A stretch of 64,000 nucleotides of DNA from the NCBI RefSeq assembly GCF_000189635.1, contig NW_002476452.1, positions 186,001 to 250,000 of the forward strand, read 5' to 3'. Positions 1 through 12,728 of this stretch are shown here, piece after piece. Each line of letters starts with the position of its first letter. The first letter of the stretch is position 1. Made by a program: the position numbers and the translations under genes. The notes under the pieces are model-generated. The model saw only the letters and a list, made by a program, of their open reading frames with translations. It did not search any database and was not told the DNA's origin. Source of the DNA: Tetrahymena thermophila SB210. Lineage: Eukaryota > Ciliophora > Oligohymenophorea > Hymenostomatida > Tetrahymenidae.

Positions 1-1680
1 TGAATACTGGTCTGTATGAATTTATATTGGCATTCTATATAACGTTTATTTTATAAGTCAAAAGGTGAGAATCTCTTTTACTCAAAAATTAATATTATTT
101 TTACCGACCATAAATTATATAGCATTTTTAAACGAAGGATATTAAATTTTGCTTTACAATTCAGTCCTGTAACACTAAAATAAAACCAACTTTTTGACCA
201 TCCTTCTGTCTAGCTTGTTAAGTCAAAATCTGGAGAAGTGTCTATTTCAAACTAGGATAAAAATTGTATTTAAGTAAATATTCTACTGCTTTTAATAATT
301 AATTTAAGGAGACATGATGCAAATTTAAAACAATAGGCATCAATTTAAAAAAAATAAGTTTACTTCTGTGTTAGAAAGCATCACTACGTTACCACAGTTT
401 CCAGAATCAAAATTGCTAGAAAATTTTACTTACCTTTCGTTGGAAAGAGTAAATATATATTCATTATGCTATGGGATATTTTGCTTACATTACATATTCT
501 TACTATTATTTTTATATTAAAGAAAATTTAGTAAAGTTATTATTTGCCGATATAATAAATATTAATTTTTGTTGGTGATTAAGCTTATAAGTATCTCCTT
601 TGTATTCACTAACCAAATCTCATTTAATATTTTAAAGATAAACAAATAAATAAATATATAAATAAATAAATGAAATGAAATGGTTGGTAACTGACTGAAA
701 AATTTTTTGCAACTAAAATAAACAAAAATCAGGCTAAAAAATATTTAAGTATCAGATAAATTGGATTTATGATTTAAACCCATTTGAGAAATAGTTGTGT
801 TCCAAGATTTATAATTAGCTTTTATATCCAAAAAAACAAGCTATAAAACCAAGTAAATAATCAATTTTAACATTATTTTTATTCATATTATCTACTCTAT
901 ATCTTATCTCAATTTTCCATTAAAAAAAGTATACTAACACAATTAAATTATTATTTTTAAAATTCATTTCCTAATCTAATTTTTCATATTTTAAATGTTT
1001 ATAATTAAATAAATTTTTTTTGATAAATTGATAGATAAATAAATAAATATTTAACAAAAAAAAAACTAGTAAATTTATTACTTAAATATATTTCCTTTTG
1101 TTAAGAGATATTTAATTAATTAATTAATTATTTGTTAGATTGTTAACATATTTCTCCTTTTTATTATGTATTTATATACCAACAAAATTATCAAATTAGA
1201 ATTGGATTTTGATTGTTAAATTGGCTAATTTAATAAAATAATTAACTTTATTTTTATAAATAATTAATTAAATTACTAAAAAATATTTACAAAAAATCTA
1301 AAAATATTTATTAAATAAATATAAATAATTTAAAAAATACCTGCATAAATCATAAGATAAATAATTTTATTTTTAATTCTTAAAATAATAAAAATATATT
1401 TTAGAAAGCAAATAAAAAAATTTTAAATTTGTAAATAATTCAAGAAAATTTACTAATAAAAACAGTTGAAATAACCATAAAATATTTTTTGTTTCAAAAA
1501 AAGATTGTTCTTAAAATATTTTTTATCTAAATGTCCGTTTTTAGATATGAATATATCCTATTTTGAACTTATTACTGATATTATTTAATCAATTTCAAAA
1601 AAATTAAATTCATTTAGATTAATTTTGTTACTAAGTAGTAGAGCTTAACAATAGTTTTTATAGTTAAAAATAAAATTATA
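1..1680. other. AT-rich intergenic stretch at left edge
   Basis: No open frame with coding character was found on either strand under the ciliate code. Positions 1-480 are slightly less AT-rich and could hold the end of a gene lying outside the window, but nothing recognisable is seen. The rest is A/T runs and short tetranucleotide repeats. Confidence 0.5.
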
Positions 1681-2891
1681 ATGTCAGAGAATAAGGACAT
1701 TCCCATATATAGGATAGCATTACTAGGAGTTTCTAAAGTAGGAAAAACTCAAATAGTCAATTAGTTTGTTAACAACTGCTTTAATCCAAATCATGAAGAA
1801 ACATTTTAGGATACTAGGCCATATAGAAAGTTACTCAATTTAGGTACTGATAAGAACCCTATGCACGTTTTATTAATTATAGAAGATATGTAAAATAATA
1901 AAATAAATGAATTTAACTAAATAAAATGTATTTTTATTTAGATTCGCCACCAATCACCCATAGATTGAAGCAAGCAATGGTAAGGAAGACAATCCTGTTG
2001 AAAAATTATTTACTTCAATAGTAGATAATGCTATGATGAAAGATAAAAAGGAAGAAGATAAAAAGTTAAATAGAATATATGCAAATAAGCAAATTTATGG
2101 ATATATATTTGTATTTGATGCAAGTGAATCAATCAACTCAGACAGCAACAAATCCTTAAAATTAGTAAAAGCTTCTTTCGAACTTATATTTATTTTAAGA
2201 GACAGGAATTTTAAATAATTTCTTTTAATTTTAATTGATTGATAGTTGGAACCTGTAATAAAATTTATTTCGAATGCTGAAAGTAGAGGTGTAAATGGCG
2301 ATTTTGTGACTAAAAAGATAATTGTAGGAAATAAAAAAGGTAATTATTAGTTAAAATATGGCAAATATCATCAAGAAGTATTGTAAAATAATAATAGAAT
2401 TGCTTTCAGATATAGAGCTTAGTTAGTTGAAGTAAAATTAGACTTTGAGGGAATTAGGTATTACATACAAGTTTGTTTCTGCTAAATATAATGAAGATAT
2501 CACCACTATTTTTTAAGAAATCTGCAAACAAATATAAGAAGATCCTAAAATTTAAACTCTTGAGGAGGAGTGGCAAAAAGAAATTAAAGAAGGTGATAAA
2601 GAAGATGAGGGCAAACAAAGCTCTTTTAAAATGGGTTTTGGTAAAAAGAATCAACAAGACGATGATGACGACGATGAAAACAGAGATGTAAATATCATTC
2701 ATATAAATTAAAAATTTCATTAATTTTATATCATTTTTAGCTTTTGGAAATTTTCAAAAATCATAAAAATTTAAAATAATAAAAAATAGTCATCAGGAGA
2801 CAAATCTACTTTAGATAGTGATTTTTCATAATTACCTATTTATTAACCCCAAGGGTTGCAGGGTTTAGATACTAATTGCAATATTTATTGA
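1681..2891 (+). CDS. Ras-like small GTPase with atypical G boxes
   Basis: Five exons (1681-1889, 1942-2164, 2246-2339, 2416-2687, 2790-2891) give 299 aa ending at TGA. The P-loop GVSKVGKT lies at about residues 16-23. A FVFDAS strand, a GNKK motif (G4) and a FVSAK motif (G5) follow in Ras order, so this is a P-loop GTPase of the Ras/Rab superfamily. The C-terminal extension is acidic (a run of six Asp) and then polar, with no obvious CaaX box; the last residues are TNCNIY. Oddities: no DxxG switch-II motif is visible after the LLII strand, and G4 reads NKKE rather than NKxD in the frame that keeps the SAK motif. Intron 2165-2245 was chosen because reading through hits TGA at 2240 and its removal restores a continuous G domain. 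The last intron (2688-2789) could end earlier, at the AG before 2742. The subfamily is not identifiable. Confidence 0.75.
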
Positions 2892-3987
2892 ATAAAATAT
2901 AAATTAAAGATATTAAATAAGGTAAAATTCTCCTAAATACCTATTTACTAGCTTCAAATTAAATAGGGTTAAGGTACAAATAAAAATAAATTAATATTCA
3001 TAGAATCAAATTTAAATTAACATATTAAAAAATATATTAATCAAAGTATTGTTGAATCAGTAATTTATGCTAAATTGGTTATATTATTTTTTGGTCTTGC
3101 TTCTTCATATATTTAGTATAGTATAAATCAAAATATTGATTTTTTTAAAAAACTTTTAACAAAATAAATAAATAAATAAATAAATAGCTATAAATTTTGG
3201 TAGTTTTAAAACATGAGAATGGATTTTTTTAATAAAATTATTACTAGCTTCAAATTAAGTAGGGTTAAGGTACAAATATAAATTAATATTCATGAAATCA
3301 AATTTAAATTAACATATTAAAAAATATATTAATAAAAGTATTGTTAAATCAGTTATTTATTTATGCTAAATTGGTTTAATGTTTTTTGTGTTGATTCTTT
3401 GTATATTTAGTATAATATAAATGAAAATATTGGTTTTTCTTTAAAATGTTTAACAAAATAAATAAATAGATATGAATTTTGGTAATTTTAAAACATGAAA
3501 ATTTATTTTCTATTAACATTATTTAACATAATTTATCGTACTTCATAAATAAATAAAAAAAAATAAAATATTTATTATTTAAATTGTTTAAAATTTGATA
3601 AAATTTACTTTAATTTTGAATTAATTTATTTTAAATATTCAAATAAACATTTGGAAAAACACTTTGTTGTTTGACTCAGATTAAAATTGTTTTTATCTAA
3701 TAAATTGAGAGTTAAAGCACATTCTAACTTAAGAGAATAAATATCACTTAGTTACTCTTAATATTTTAAAATTTAACTAATTTGCTTATTCATTCATTTA
3801 TTTTATCGGCCTAGTTATTCTTCTGACAATTTATTATTGTTTGAAATTTAATTTTGCTAGAATAAATTGATTGATTAATTAATTAAATAATAAATAAATT
3901 AATTAATTGCATATTTTTGAAGATTTTAGTTATTATTATATACAAATTTAAAGAGAACTAAATAGATATTTTGATTGATTTTTGAAA
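2892..3987. other. Intergenic region with direct duplication
   Basis: AT-rich spacer between the GTPase and PIG-A genes, with no coding frame seen. It contains a roughly 270-bp imperfect tandem duplication, annotated separately. Confidence 0.6.
2947..3510. repeat. Imperfect tandem direct repeat, two copies
   Basis: The block from about 2947 (starting CTAGCTTCAAATTAA) recurs at about 3243 (CTAGCTTCAAATTAAG). Both copies share GGGTTAAGGTACAAAT, a long AT core, ATATTTAGTAT and an AACAAAATAAATAAAT tract, then end near AAAACATGA. Unit length is about 270-295 bp, with scattered substitutions and small indels. No ORF is present, so this looks like a local intergenic duplication. Confidence 0.8.
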
Positions 3988-5965
3988 ATGGAAGAAAATT
4001 AAACAAAGAAAGAAAAATTTAATATTTGTATGTGCTGTGATTTCTTTTACCCTAGATTGGGTGGTGTAGAAATGCACATATTTTAATTATCTTTAGGTTA
4101 TTTATTAAATACTTAATTACAATTGATGAATTAATTTGGATTTATCTAAAATTAGAATTAATTAGACTAGGTCATAAAGTTATTATAGTAACAAATACCT
4201 ATGGTAATAGACAAGGAGTGAGATATATCACAAATGGATTGAAGGTATATTATACACCAATGACACCTTTTACAGATTAAGCAATATTCCCTTAAATTTG
4301 GGGTTTTCTACCTTTATTTAGAAAAATTTTAATTAGAGAGAATATTTAAATTATACATTCACATTAAACTACCAGTGTGCTAGGCTTAGAGAGTATTCTC
4401 CATTCTCGTACCATGGGATATAAAACTGTCTTTACAGATCATTCTTTATTTGGATTTTCCGATGCTGCTTGTATCCACGTTAATAAATTGTTGAAATTCT
4501 TTTTATCTGATATAGGTAAAATATCCTTTTTTATTGATTTATTGATTGTTTGCTTATTTACTTACACAGCTAATATCTAGCTAAAAATTTACCTATAATG
4601 TATTGAAATCTCCTATGAATTAGAGTTCAAAAATGAAAATATCAACTATGATTAATTACTTCAAATTAATTAATTAAATAAATAAATAAATTCAGTCTAC
4701 TTTCAAAAATTCAATTTACTTAACGTGTGTGGAAAAATATTTTAGGAGTTTAGTTTATGAAAGAATAAATATTGAAAAAAATAAGTGATTTTTAAAAAGT
4801 AATTGGAAATATAATATGGAATTTTGATTTTAATCATTTAAATTTTTATAAAAAAATTGAAATGTTTATAGTTGTTTTTATGAATTAGATCATGCTATTT
4901 CAGTTTCACATACATCAAAAGAAAACTTAACTTTAAGAGCTAGCTTCAACCCCTATGATATATCTGTAATTCCTAATGCTGTTGATTGCAGTAGATTTAA
5001 ACCTGATCCTTCAAAGAGATATCCTCTAAATACTATAAACATCGTTTGTATTTAGAGACTTACTTTTAGGAAGGGTGTTGATCTCCTGATAGATGTCATT
5101 CCTTTAGTTTGCAAAAAATTTCCTGAAGTTCATTTTATTATTGGTGGAGATGGCCCTAAAAGAAAACCTCTAGAAGAAATGATACAAAGATGTGGATTGG
5201 TAGGACGTGTTGAACTTTTAGGTTCAATACCTCATAAGGAAGTGAGAAACGTATTAGTAAAAGGACGTATAAAATAATAATTTAACATTTTAATAAATTT
5301 TAAATTTTATTCAATTTTAAAAATTAGATATATTTTTAAATTGCTCTTTAACAGAAGCATTTTGCATAGCTATTGTAGAGGCTGCATCGAGCGGTCTAAT
5401 GGTTGTTTCAACTGTAAATCAAATCAATATTATTTAGTTTAAACTTAATTAACCTATTTAAATTCAAATAGAATGTAGGTGGAGTAGTAGAAGTACTTCC
5501 AAAGCATATGGTGCAATTAGCAGACCCTAAACCAGAATCTTTAGTAGAAAAACTTGAAATAGCTATTCCTATTTCTAAAAATGTTCCTGCTCAAGCATTC
5601 CATAACGAAATATCTGATATGTATAATTGGATGAGTGTTGCTAAAAGAACAGTAAGTTTTTTTTTTTAAAAAAAATTATGTTTATTGAATTAAATGATAA
5701 GGAAAAAGTCTATGAAAAAGTGCTCAAAAAACCACGTCCAACAATTAGAGAGAGATTCCAAAGATATGCTAGCAGTGGACCGTTTGCAGGAATAATATTG
5801 CTTTGTATAATTGTTATAGATTTAATTTTCTTTATGTTTTTACAGTGGTGGACACCTAAAGATCAAATAGACAGAGCCATCGATTTTCCTCATAAAAAGT
5901 ATAGCGAAAATAGAGAAAAATATGGCGACCACAATTTTCACATACAGGAAAATAAAAATTAATGA
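3988..5965 (+). CDS. PIGA: PIG-A, GPI-GlcNAc transferase catalytic subunit
   Basis: Six exons (3988-4096, 4156-4515, 4889-5266, 5328-5413, 5472-5651, 5702-5965) give 458 aa; human PIG-A is 484 aa. PIG-A transfers GlcNAc from UDP-GlcNAc to phosphatidylinositol, the first step of GPI anchor synthesis, on the cytosolic face of the ER. Visible hallmarks are an N-terminal [34 protein letters not shown], the IPNAVD segment, the GT4-family core [11 protein letters not shown] and IIGGDGPK, and the GHIFLN...[14 protein letters not shown] donor-site block. Near the C-terminus one hydrophobic segment ([17 protein letters not shown]) matches the family's single TM anchor. Exon junctions were fixed by the conserved frame, for example the G-H of GHIFLN is split by intron 5267-5327. 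Tetrahymena surface antigens are GPI-anchored, so the gene fits the organism. Confidence 0.96.
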
Positions 5966-6660
5966 AGATGAATAGGAAAATATTTAAATCATCAACAAAT
6001 TTTTAAATTAATTTAATCAGAATGAATAATTACTATAAAATATAAATTATATTCTTATCTAATCTATTTATTTTTAAATCCTTTATTATTTTATTCTCCA
6101 TAAAAACTTTTTATTTTGTAAAAATGTAATCATTTTTATATTAAAAAAAAAGAAAACCTACTTATTTATATAAGATAATCAAATACAAATTTTAAGCTTC
6201 AAAACTGAATATTTGCTGGATAATTAATTTAGCTAATCTTTTAAAGAATAATGAAATAGCATTATTTAAGTTTTAAAAAAGCACTTAGTTGAATATTAAA
6301 ATGAGATAAATTAGTTAAATAACATAATTCATTTTATGTCAATAGAATAGAATTATAAAGTTTCTTGAGAGAAAATATTTTATTAAAGATAATAAAATTA
6401 CATTAAAAGAGATATTTACGCTTTAAAAATTTCCTTTTAAATGGATAAACTAATAAATTTATTTAATTGCACTATTAATTTTGTATTTATTAATATTAAT
6501 AATTGAAGTAAAAAGATTATTTTAAGAATTATTCATTTTTTATATTCGATAATAAAATAGCATTAATTGAAATATTTAAGTTTTAAAAAATGAATTTTAT
6601 TTAGTTGAATTTTAAATTTATGTAAAGAAATTAATTAATACATAAATTAAATAATAAATT
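5966..6660. other. AT-rich intergenic region
   Basis: Separates two convergent genes. It presumably holds the 3' ends of both transcripts. No ORF, RNA gene or repeat stands out. Confidence 0.5.
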
Positions 6661-9090
6661 TCATTTTATATTTATATAATCGAAGAATAAAGTTTCTTTG
6701 TTTTGATTTTGCTGTAACTTTTCTTAGGGAGGTGAGTAATTTGTAAGATACTGAGATGGAAATTTGGATTTATTTTGTTATTAGAAGAAATGGGTTATTC
6801 CAGAGTAAGTCTTACTAAACTAGGACTCGTGAGAAGATGGACTGGAGTTTTGATAAGTAGAATTTGAGTTAAAGACAGATATACTGCTTTTATTTTACGT
6901 AAAGTTTAGCTTCTGCTAATTAAAATAGTTATTGGTTATATCTTTATTGTTGTTGAATATTTAAGAACTAGAATAATTACCTTAATCATAAATTATTTAA
7001 GAATTATTTTGTTTTTGCAAGCTTTTTAATTTATTTTCTGATTAAATATTAGATTTAACTTTGCTAAATCCTTTGAACCCTTGCACTCTGAAGTTCTGAT
7101 TCATCTACAATTCGCTACTTGCTTTTATTAGCTTATCTTACTTAATCTTTATATTTTATTACTGAAGAGCCTCAGCAACATGAAACTAAATACTGGAAGA
7201 ATCTATTTATTTTATAAATTTATGCAAGTTGCATTCTTCTTTTTCTTCTTTCAATTTCCTTTCTTTCTCTTTTACTTGCTAATTATGTCTTTGCAAATTT
7301 ATATTTCCAATTTATGTTTTCGAGCGCTTGAATAATGGGAAAGTTTAAATTTGTGGAGGAACTTTCTCTCCTTTGTCTGCACTGCTATTCAACTGTGAAC
7401 TTGCCATTTATTTGTTATAGTCAGAAAAGTTAAATTTCTGCTAATTTATAAAGCGCTAATTTTATTAACTTTAAGGTAGGCTATACTTAGATTTTTTATG
7501 CTTGAGAATTGCATTACTATGCTCATCATTGTAGGCAATTTCATAATTCGAATTAAGCGGCTGGTATTTATCTTATTAGCTTTTTTAGGAATTTATTTTG
7601 AGAAACAATTTAGCAATTTCATGGATTTTTTCGCTTGATAAGCTATTTTAGTTAGGAAATAGCTGATGAATTTTGTTGTTTTTTAACTTTTTTAAAATTG
7701 AATGATAAGAAGGAAACTCCTCATAATGGAAAAGCGTTTACTAATCAGATTATTCCTTTGTCTATGATTAGACATTTGGCTTTTAATAAAAGTTCATTTA
7801 ACTTTTTGAATATTCATGATCATTATTATATTTAAAGCTTTTCAAGTTTTATTGTTGTTTAGCCATTTAAGGCTGATCATATTACTTCATTAGTTATTTT
7901 TGTAATTATTGCAGATCTTCTACGTTGATTGGCTCTTTTTCGCTTAATTAATTTGTGTTAATTGAATTATTAAAATGTTTGCTAATTTAAGCAAATTCAT
8001 TAAATCTGTTGTTTTAAGCACTTTGACATTTTTCTGATTGATCACATTTTGTGCTTTTTAACTTAAGTCTATCATTTATATATTAAGCATAAGACTCCTT
8101 AACATAAAAATTGCTCTTGAGACAATAATCTTCTGTATTTTCTTTAGTCTTTTAACAGTTCCCATACATTTATAATGAAGAAGGATTATTATTTAATAAA
8201 TTTGTGTTATATTTCTCACTATTTTACTCATCTTTATTAATACAGTTTTTTAATTGATTATTAAAGTTGGCTTGTAAAATTTCACTATTATTTTCTGCAG
8301 ATTTATCTCTACATGTTTGCGCTTCGTCTTATTTTTTCATAAAACTTCTAGTAGAAGAAAAAGAATAAAGATCAAAATTATACTAATATTTGTCAATTTT
8401 AAGCTACTTCACACCAAGGACAACGTTCTAATCCAGATCATAAGCTATTTTATTGGCTTTTATAGAGTCTCTCTGGTGGTTTTGCTTAATTGTTTCCTTT
8501 TATTTAACTTAATTAGCTTAAGCTGAGAAATCTCTTGCTTTTTCTATGATTCCGTCTATGCTTTTATTATTATTATTATTAGTTGAACTTATTATACTAC
8601 TTTAGCGTAATGAGTATAAGTTGTAAGTAGAATCATTAGAGAACGGCTTATTTATATTCTCCTATTCCCATGGACCTAATTCTTCTATTTTAAAATTTAA
8701 GTTGTCTTATTCAATTAAGTTTTTTTTATTCCTTTTTAGATTATCTTTTTAATTATTTTCTTAAATTCTACTAATCCTTCGCTATGGAGCTATCTCTTGA
8801 GAGCCCATTTTTTTAAAAACTTACTTTTTAGAAACACATTCTACATCCTAAAAACCATTTAAATTGCTTTATTACTTTTAATAGCTGTAATTACTAAACT
8901 AAAATCCGTTTGTTTTAGAAAAAAAAGATGTAATGTGCTATTGATTGGTTTAATTTTAATCCTTTTTCTTTTATTTTTTAAATTCATATTAATCCTCTTA
9001 ATTATCAGCAGACGACATGCTTTTTTAATAGTCACAAATGTCGAAGCTTTCTAACTGGCTTAAATCAAATTCTGTCTTTTCTTGTATCAT
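6661..9090 (-). CDS. Q/N/S-rich protein of unknown function
   Basis: The minus strand has no in-frame TGA from 6664 to 9420. From the ATG at 9090 it encodes 809 aa without introns. It is almost invisible under the standard code because dozens of TAA/TAG codons are read as Gln. Composition is Gln, Asn, Ser, Lys and Glu, typical of ciliate low-complexity proteins. A charged, helix-prone stretch (VKEKERKLKEEKEE) lies about three quarters along. No signal peptide, TM segment or known domain is recognised. The start is uncertain: the frame stays open upstream to 9420, but that part turns Phe/Tyr-rich and looks non-coding, and a second Met occurs at 9018. Function unknown. Confidence 0.72.
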
Positions 9091-10223
9091 TACTTAGTGA
9101 ATTAGCTGATTATTAATTACTTAATTGATTTCCTTTTTGTTTTAGTTAAAGCTAGAAAAAAAGATTAAACTCTACTAATTATTGACTTCTTTATTAAAAA
9201 ATTTTTATAATACTTTTTATAAGCAAGTATATATCAAAGGTGTAATTTAACTTGTTCTGCCAGTTTTTATGATTAAAAATTAATCCTTGGTTTATTTTGA
9301 TGCATCATTATTAAAATTATAATCGAAATAACCATTAGTTAGTTTAAAGAATAAGTATTTCACTAGCTCATAAATTGAAAAATAGAAATAATAAAAATCA
9401 TAAAATAGAAATAGTATAAATCACATATAAAAAATATTAGAATTACTTAATACTAACTAGCTGATTAATTTAAAAATAGAAATCATAAATTAGAAATAAA
9501 ATAAATCATTTGTGAAAAATATTAGAATTACTTACAAAAAATTGAGAATTTATAAAGAAACTTTACTCCAAATTATATTTCACATTTAAATTAAATTTAT
9601 TTAAAAGCCTGAAAATTTAACTTTAAATTAAATCAAAAAGGTTGCTTACTTCATAACCCTGAAAAATAATTATTAATTCTAATATAATTTTATCCAAAAG
9701 ATAATTAAAAACTGTTGTTATTTTTTTTTAATATTAAAGTTATTTATTTCTTTCAAACAATAAAATTATTCTATATATTATGAATTTTTCGTTAGCTATC
9801 AATTAATATTTTGTAAAATAAATTAAACTTTTTTTATTAAATTAATATTTTCATTCTTTTTATTTATTTGTATTATAATTTAATCCATTATTTTTACACT
9901 AGCTTTTATATTTATTAAAATAAATTTTTAAAAACAATCAAAAAATGTTTATGAAATGAAATATTTATGGAGAAAGCGATTTTAAATACTATAGTTTGAT
10001 TGTGAATATGAGAATGACTTTTAAAGGATTTATGTAAAAAATATAACATTCACTGCTCCTATAAAATAAATTATGTCAAAGAAATATTGATTATTAGAAA
10101 TCATTTGTTTGTTCATTCATTCAATTTTTATATCAATCAAAAATCTTAATAATCTAATTAATCAAAAGTTGTTAGTTAATTACTGCTAAAAAAATTAGAT
10201 CTATAAATAAAGACATAAATTTA
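9091..10223. other. Intergenic region between divergent genes
   Basis: Probably contains the promoters and 5' leaders of the flanking divergent genes. It includes a short direct repeat at about 9370-9535. No gene was found. Confidence 0.5.
9370..9535. repeat. Short imperfect direct repeat
   Basis: Two copies of an A-rich unit containing AAAATAGAAAT...ATAAATCA and ending in AAAATATTAGAATTACTTA, at about 9380-9450 and 9470-9534. It lies just upstream of the start of the 6661-9090 minus-strand gene. No function can be read from the sequence. Confidence 0.6.
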
Positions 10224-12160
10224 ATGAACACTCATTTTAAATATCAATCAGCTTACCAGGAAATGCAGTTCTAGCCTGAGCTGCTAGAATGTAATATTAT
10301 TTACTATTTTAAGAATTTGATTTGTTTCTACATTTTTATTTATCCTTTAATAGCCCTGGAAAAAGGATCTATTCCACTTCTTCATATTGAGAATCATCAG
10401 TTTAGAGATAGAATTAAATCAGCTGAACTTAGTAAAAAGGGGAATATTTATCTTTAACAGTAATATCATTTATAGAAATCATTCTAAGTTATTAAATGTA
10501 TTATATCCTATAAAATTAGCTACTTGCCTGCAAAATAGAGAGCAAAATATTCATAAAATTAATTTTAGTCAGGCCATTTGAAAGAAGATGAGTTTAATCC
10601 TAACTTGCCTCATAAAAATCATTCTTTTTGGTTAAAAGTGAGGCAAATTCCTAAAGAAGGCCCTCCTATTAGGTAAGATTATAAATACTTCAAACAAAAT
10701 ATATGAATACATCTTAAATTTAAAGCTCAACGCTAATGATTCAATAATGCATTAAATATTCAATAAACTCATCAAAAAATAAATATTTGAGTTATCCAAT
10801 TTGAAAATTAAAGAATATTATTAACTAAATAACTAACTAACTTACTTACTAATAACTATTATTTAATAAATCAATAAGACTTGGACTTGGAAAGAGAACT
10901 GAAAATGAAAGGATCATGGAAAGAGTTTAAAAAGGAGATATATATAAAATTGATCATACAGCGAAAGACACTTAAATGATTCATCACCCTGACTGGAAAC
11001 CTGTTCAAAAATAAAACTGGGTGGGAAATGTAAATAATACAAATTACTAATAAACTATTGATAAAAAATTTAATTCCAAATTATTGTAAAAAAAGAAAAA
11101 TTTTGATACTACTTCTTGCCATTACTAAGGACCAAGAAGCAACCCACCTTGGTAAGAATTTCCTTTAAGAATAAATCATGAAGGTAATGAATATGTTGAT
11201 GGATACGAGAAAGTTGGAGAGAACATTCACAGATTTAGGGAAAAATCAAAAGAAGTAATTTACAAACAATAATAGAAATAGTTTTTATAATAAACTATCT
11301 GATTAATTATTTTTTAAATTTTATTTTTATAAAGCATGGCAAGCCTGATTTTATTAGTCAAGTTTAACAAGATGCTATTGGATAAAAATTGCATATTTCA
11401 TAATCTTTAAGGACTTTTAAAAGCCACAAAGTATTGGGAGTAGATTAAAATTCTTAGGAATTTAGCAAATCCAAAAAACTCACTTTCTACAAGCAACCTT
11501 TAATTGATACTAAAAGTGTTGATCATTAAGTTCCTTATTAGCACAGCTAGAGGTATTTATTTAATTATTTTTGATAATATTTAATTAACTTTTAAAATAA
11601 TTGCAATAGCATTCGTTCTAAACCAGTTAGAGATTTAATGCCAAGTACCGATAAAATTTACAAATTATCAATTAAAGAATTAACAATTAGCTCGTCAAAA
11701 CATAAATTAGATATGTCATAAAAAATGATGAATGAGTCTTTAAAAAATGATTTTACGTAATTAAATTAAAATTAAAATAAATAATATTAAATATCCTTAT
11801 TAATAATTAATTAATAAATAAATAAATAGTCCTACTTACAATAATAACAATAATTATATGATGGAAAGAGTTAAAAGTTCAAAATAAGAATAGTAATTAA
11901 GAGATATAGTCAAAGGAGTCGATTCTGTAAAGTCTAATAATATGTATAATAATGACCCAAGACTTTCAAACATAAATAGTAGAGGAAGTTAAAGGACAAC
12001 TTAATATAGTTGGAATAAATCTAGGGCTCAAACTGCAGCTTCTGGAAAAAGAAAAAACATGTCTGAAGCAATTCAATTGAAAAATAAACTAAATAATGAT
12101 CCATATTACCAACCATCAACACAAGAGACTAAAGATTTAGTATCTAAATACTTTGATTGA
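10224..12160 (+). CDS. Conserved-looking unknown protein, six exons
   Basis: Exons 10224-10290, 10354-10672, 10879-11254, 11335-11552, 11610-11756 and 11830-12160 join in phase to a 485-aa protein ending at TGA. The first two thirds is not low-complexity and contains distinctive segments (NHSFWLKVRQIP, GPRSNPPWQEFPLR, NEYVDGYEKVGENIHRF), suggesting a folded or conserved region. The last third is Asn/Ser/Gln-rich. No signal peptide or TM segment. I do not recognise the family. Exon joins are supported by canonical GT..AG borders and total divisibility by three, and upstream frames close quickly, which supports the start. Confidence 0.8.
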
Positions 12161-12728
12161 TTAATTGACTGACTGACTAACTGTGCTTGAATCAATAAAG
12201 TGTATATAAAATATTATGTAATAGAAAATATATTTAATTTAAAAGTAAAAAAGAAAGAGTGAGAGATAAATTATATCAATTTAAAAAAGAGTAAATAAGA
12301 TGAGTTAGATTGAGTACTTATAAAATATAAATAAAATTGTTAATATAATTAATGAACTTTTGAGTGTATATTTATCAATAATTCTTAACTAAAACAATAA
12401 ATTTATTTTATATTCTAAATTATTTATTAAATCCATAACCTATAAACTGTATTATCTCATGAATTTATAATAAAATTTTTAAACCTATTTTATGAATTTT
12501 TAGGATTTATTTTGAAATATCTTAAATAAAACCTTTCAGCTTTTGGATGGCTAATTTGTAAGAAATAAGATGAATACCTATCTATTAATTTTATATCTGC
12601 AGCAGTTTATTCTTATCAAAGTAAAAATAAAATTTAACAAATATTATATGAAAAACAAAGTAAAAACAACAAACACTATGAAATTGAAAATAATAAATAA
12701 TATTTGTATGAAATATAATAATCTTAAT
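12161..12728. other. AT-rich intergenic region
   Basis: Lies between the convergent 10224 and SNF8 genes. Only A/T-rich sequence is seen, with no coding frame. Confidence 0.5.

Noticed and set aside
2219-2245. In-frame TGA breaking the GTPase (pseudogene)
   Set aside because: A canonical 81-nt GT..AG intron at 2165-2245 removes it in phase and gives a better G domain.
6661-9300. Plus-strand small ORFs across this T-rich stretch, such as 8317-8526
   Set aside because: They are shadows of the long minus-strand Q/N-rich frame, which stays open over 2.4 kb.
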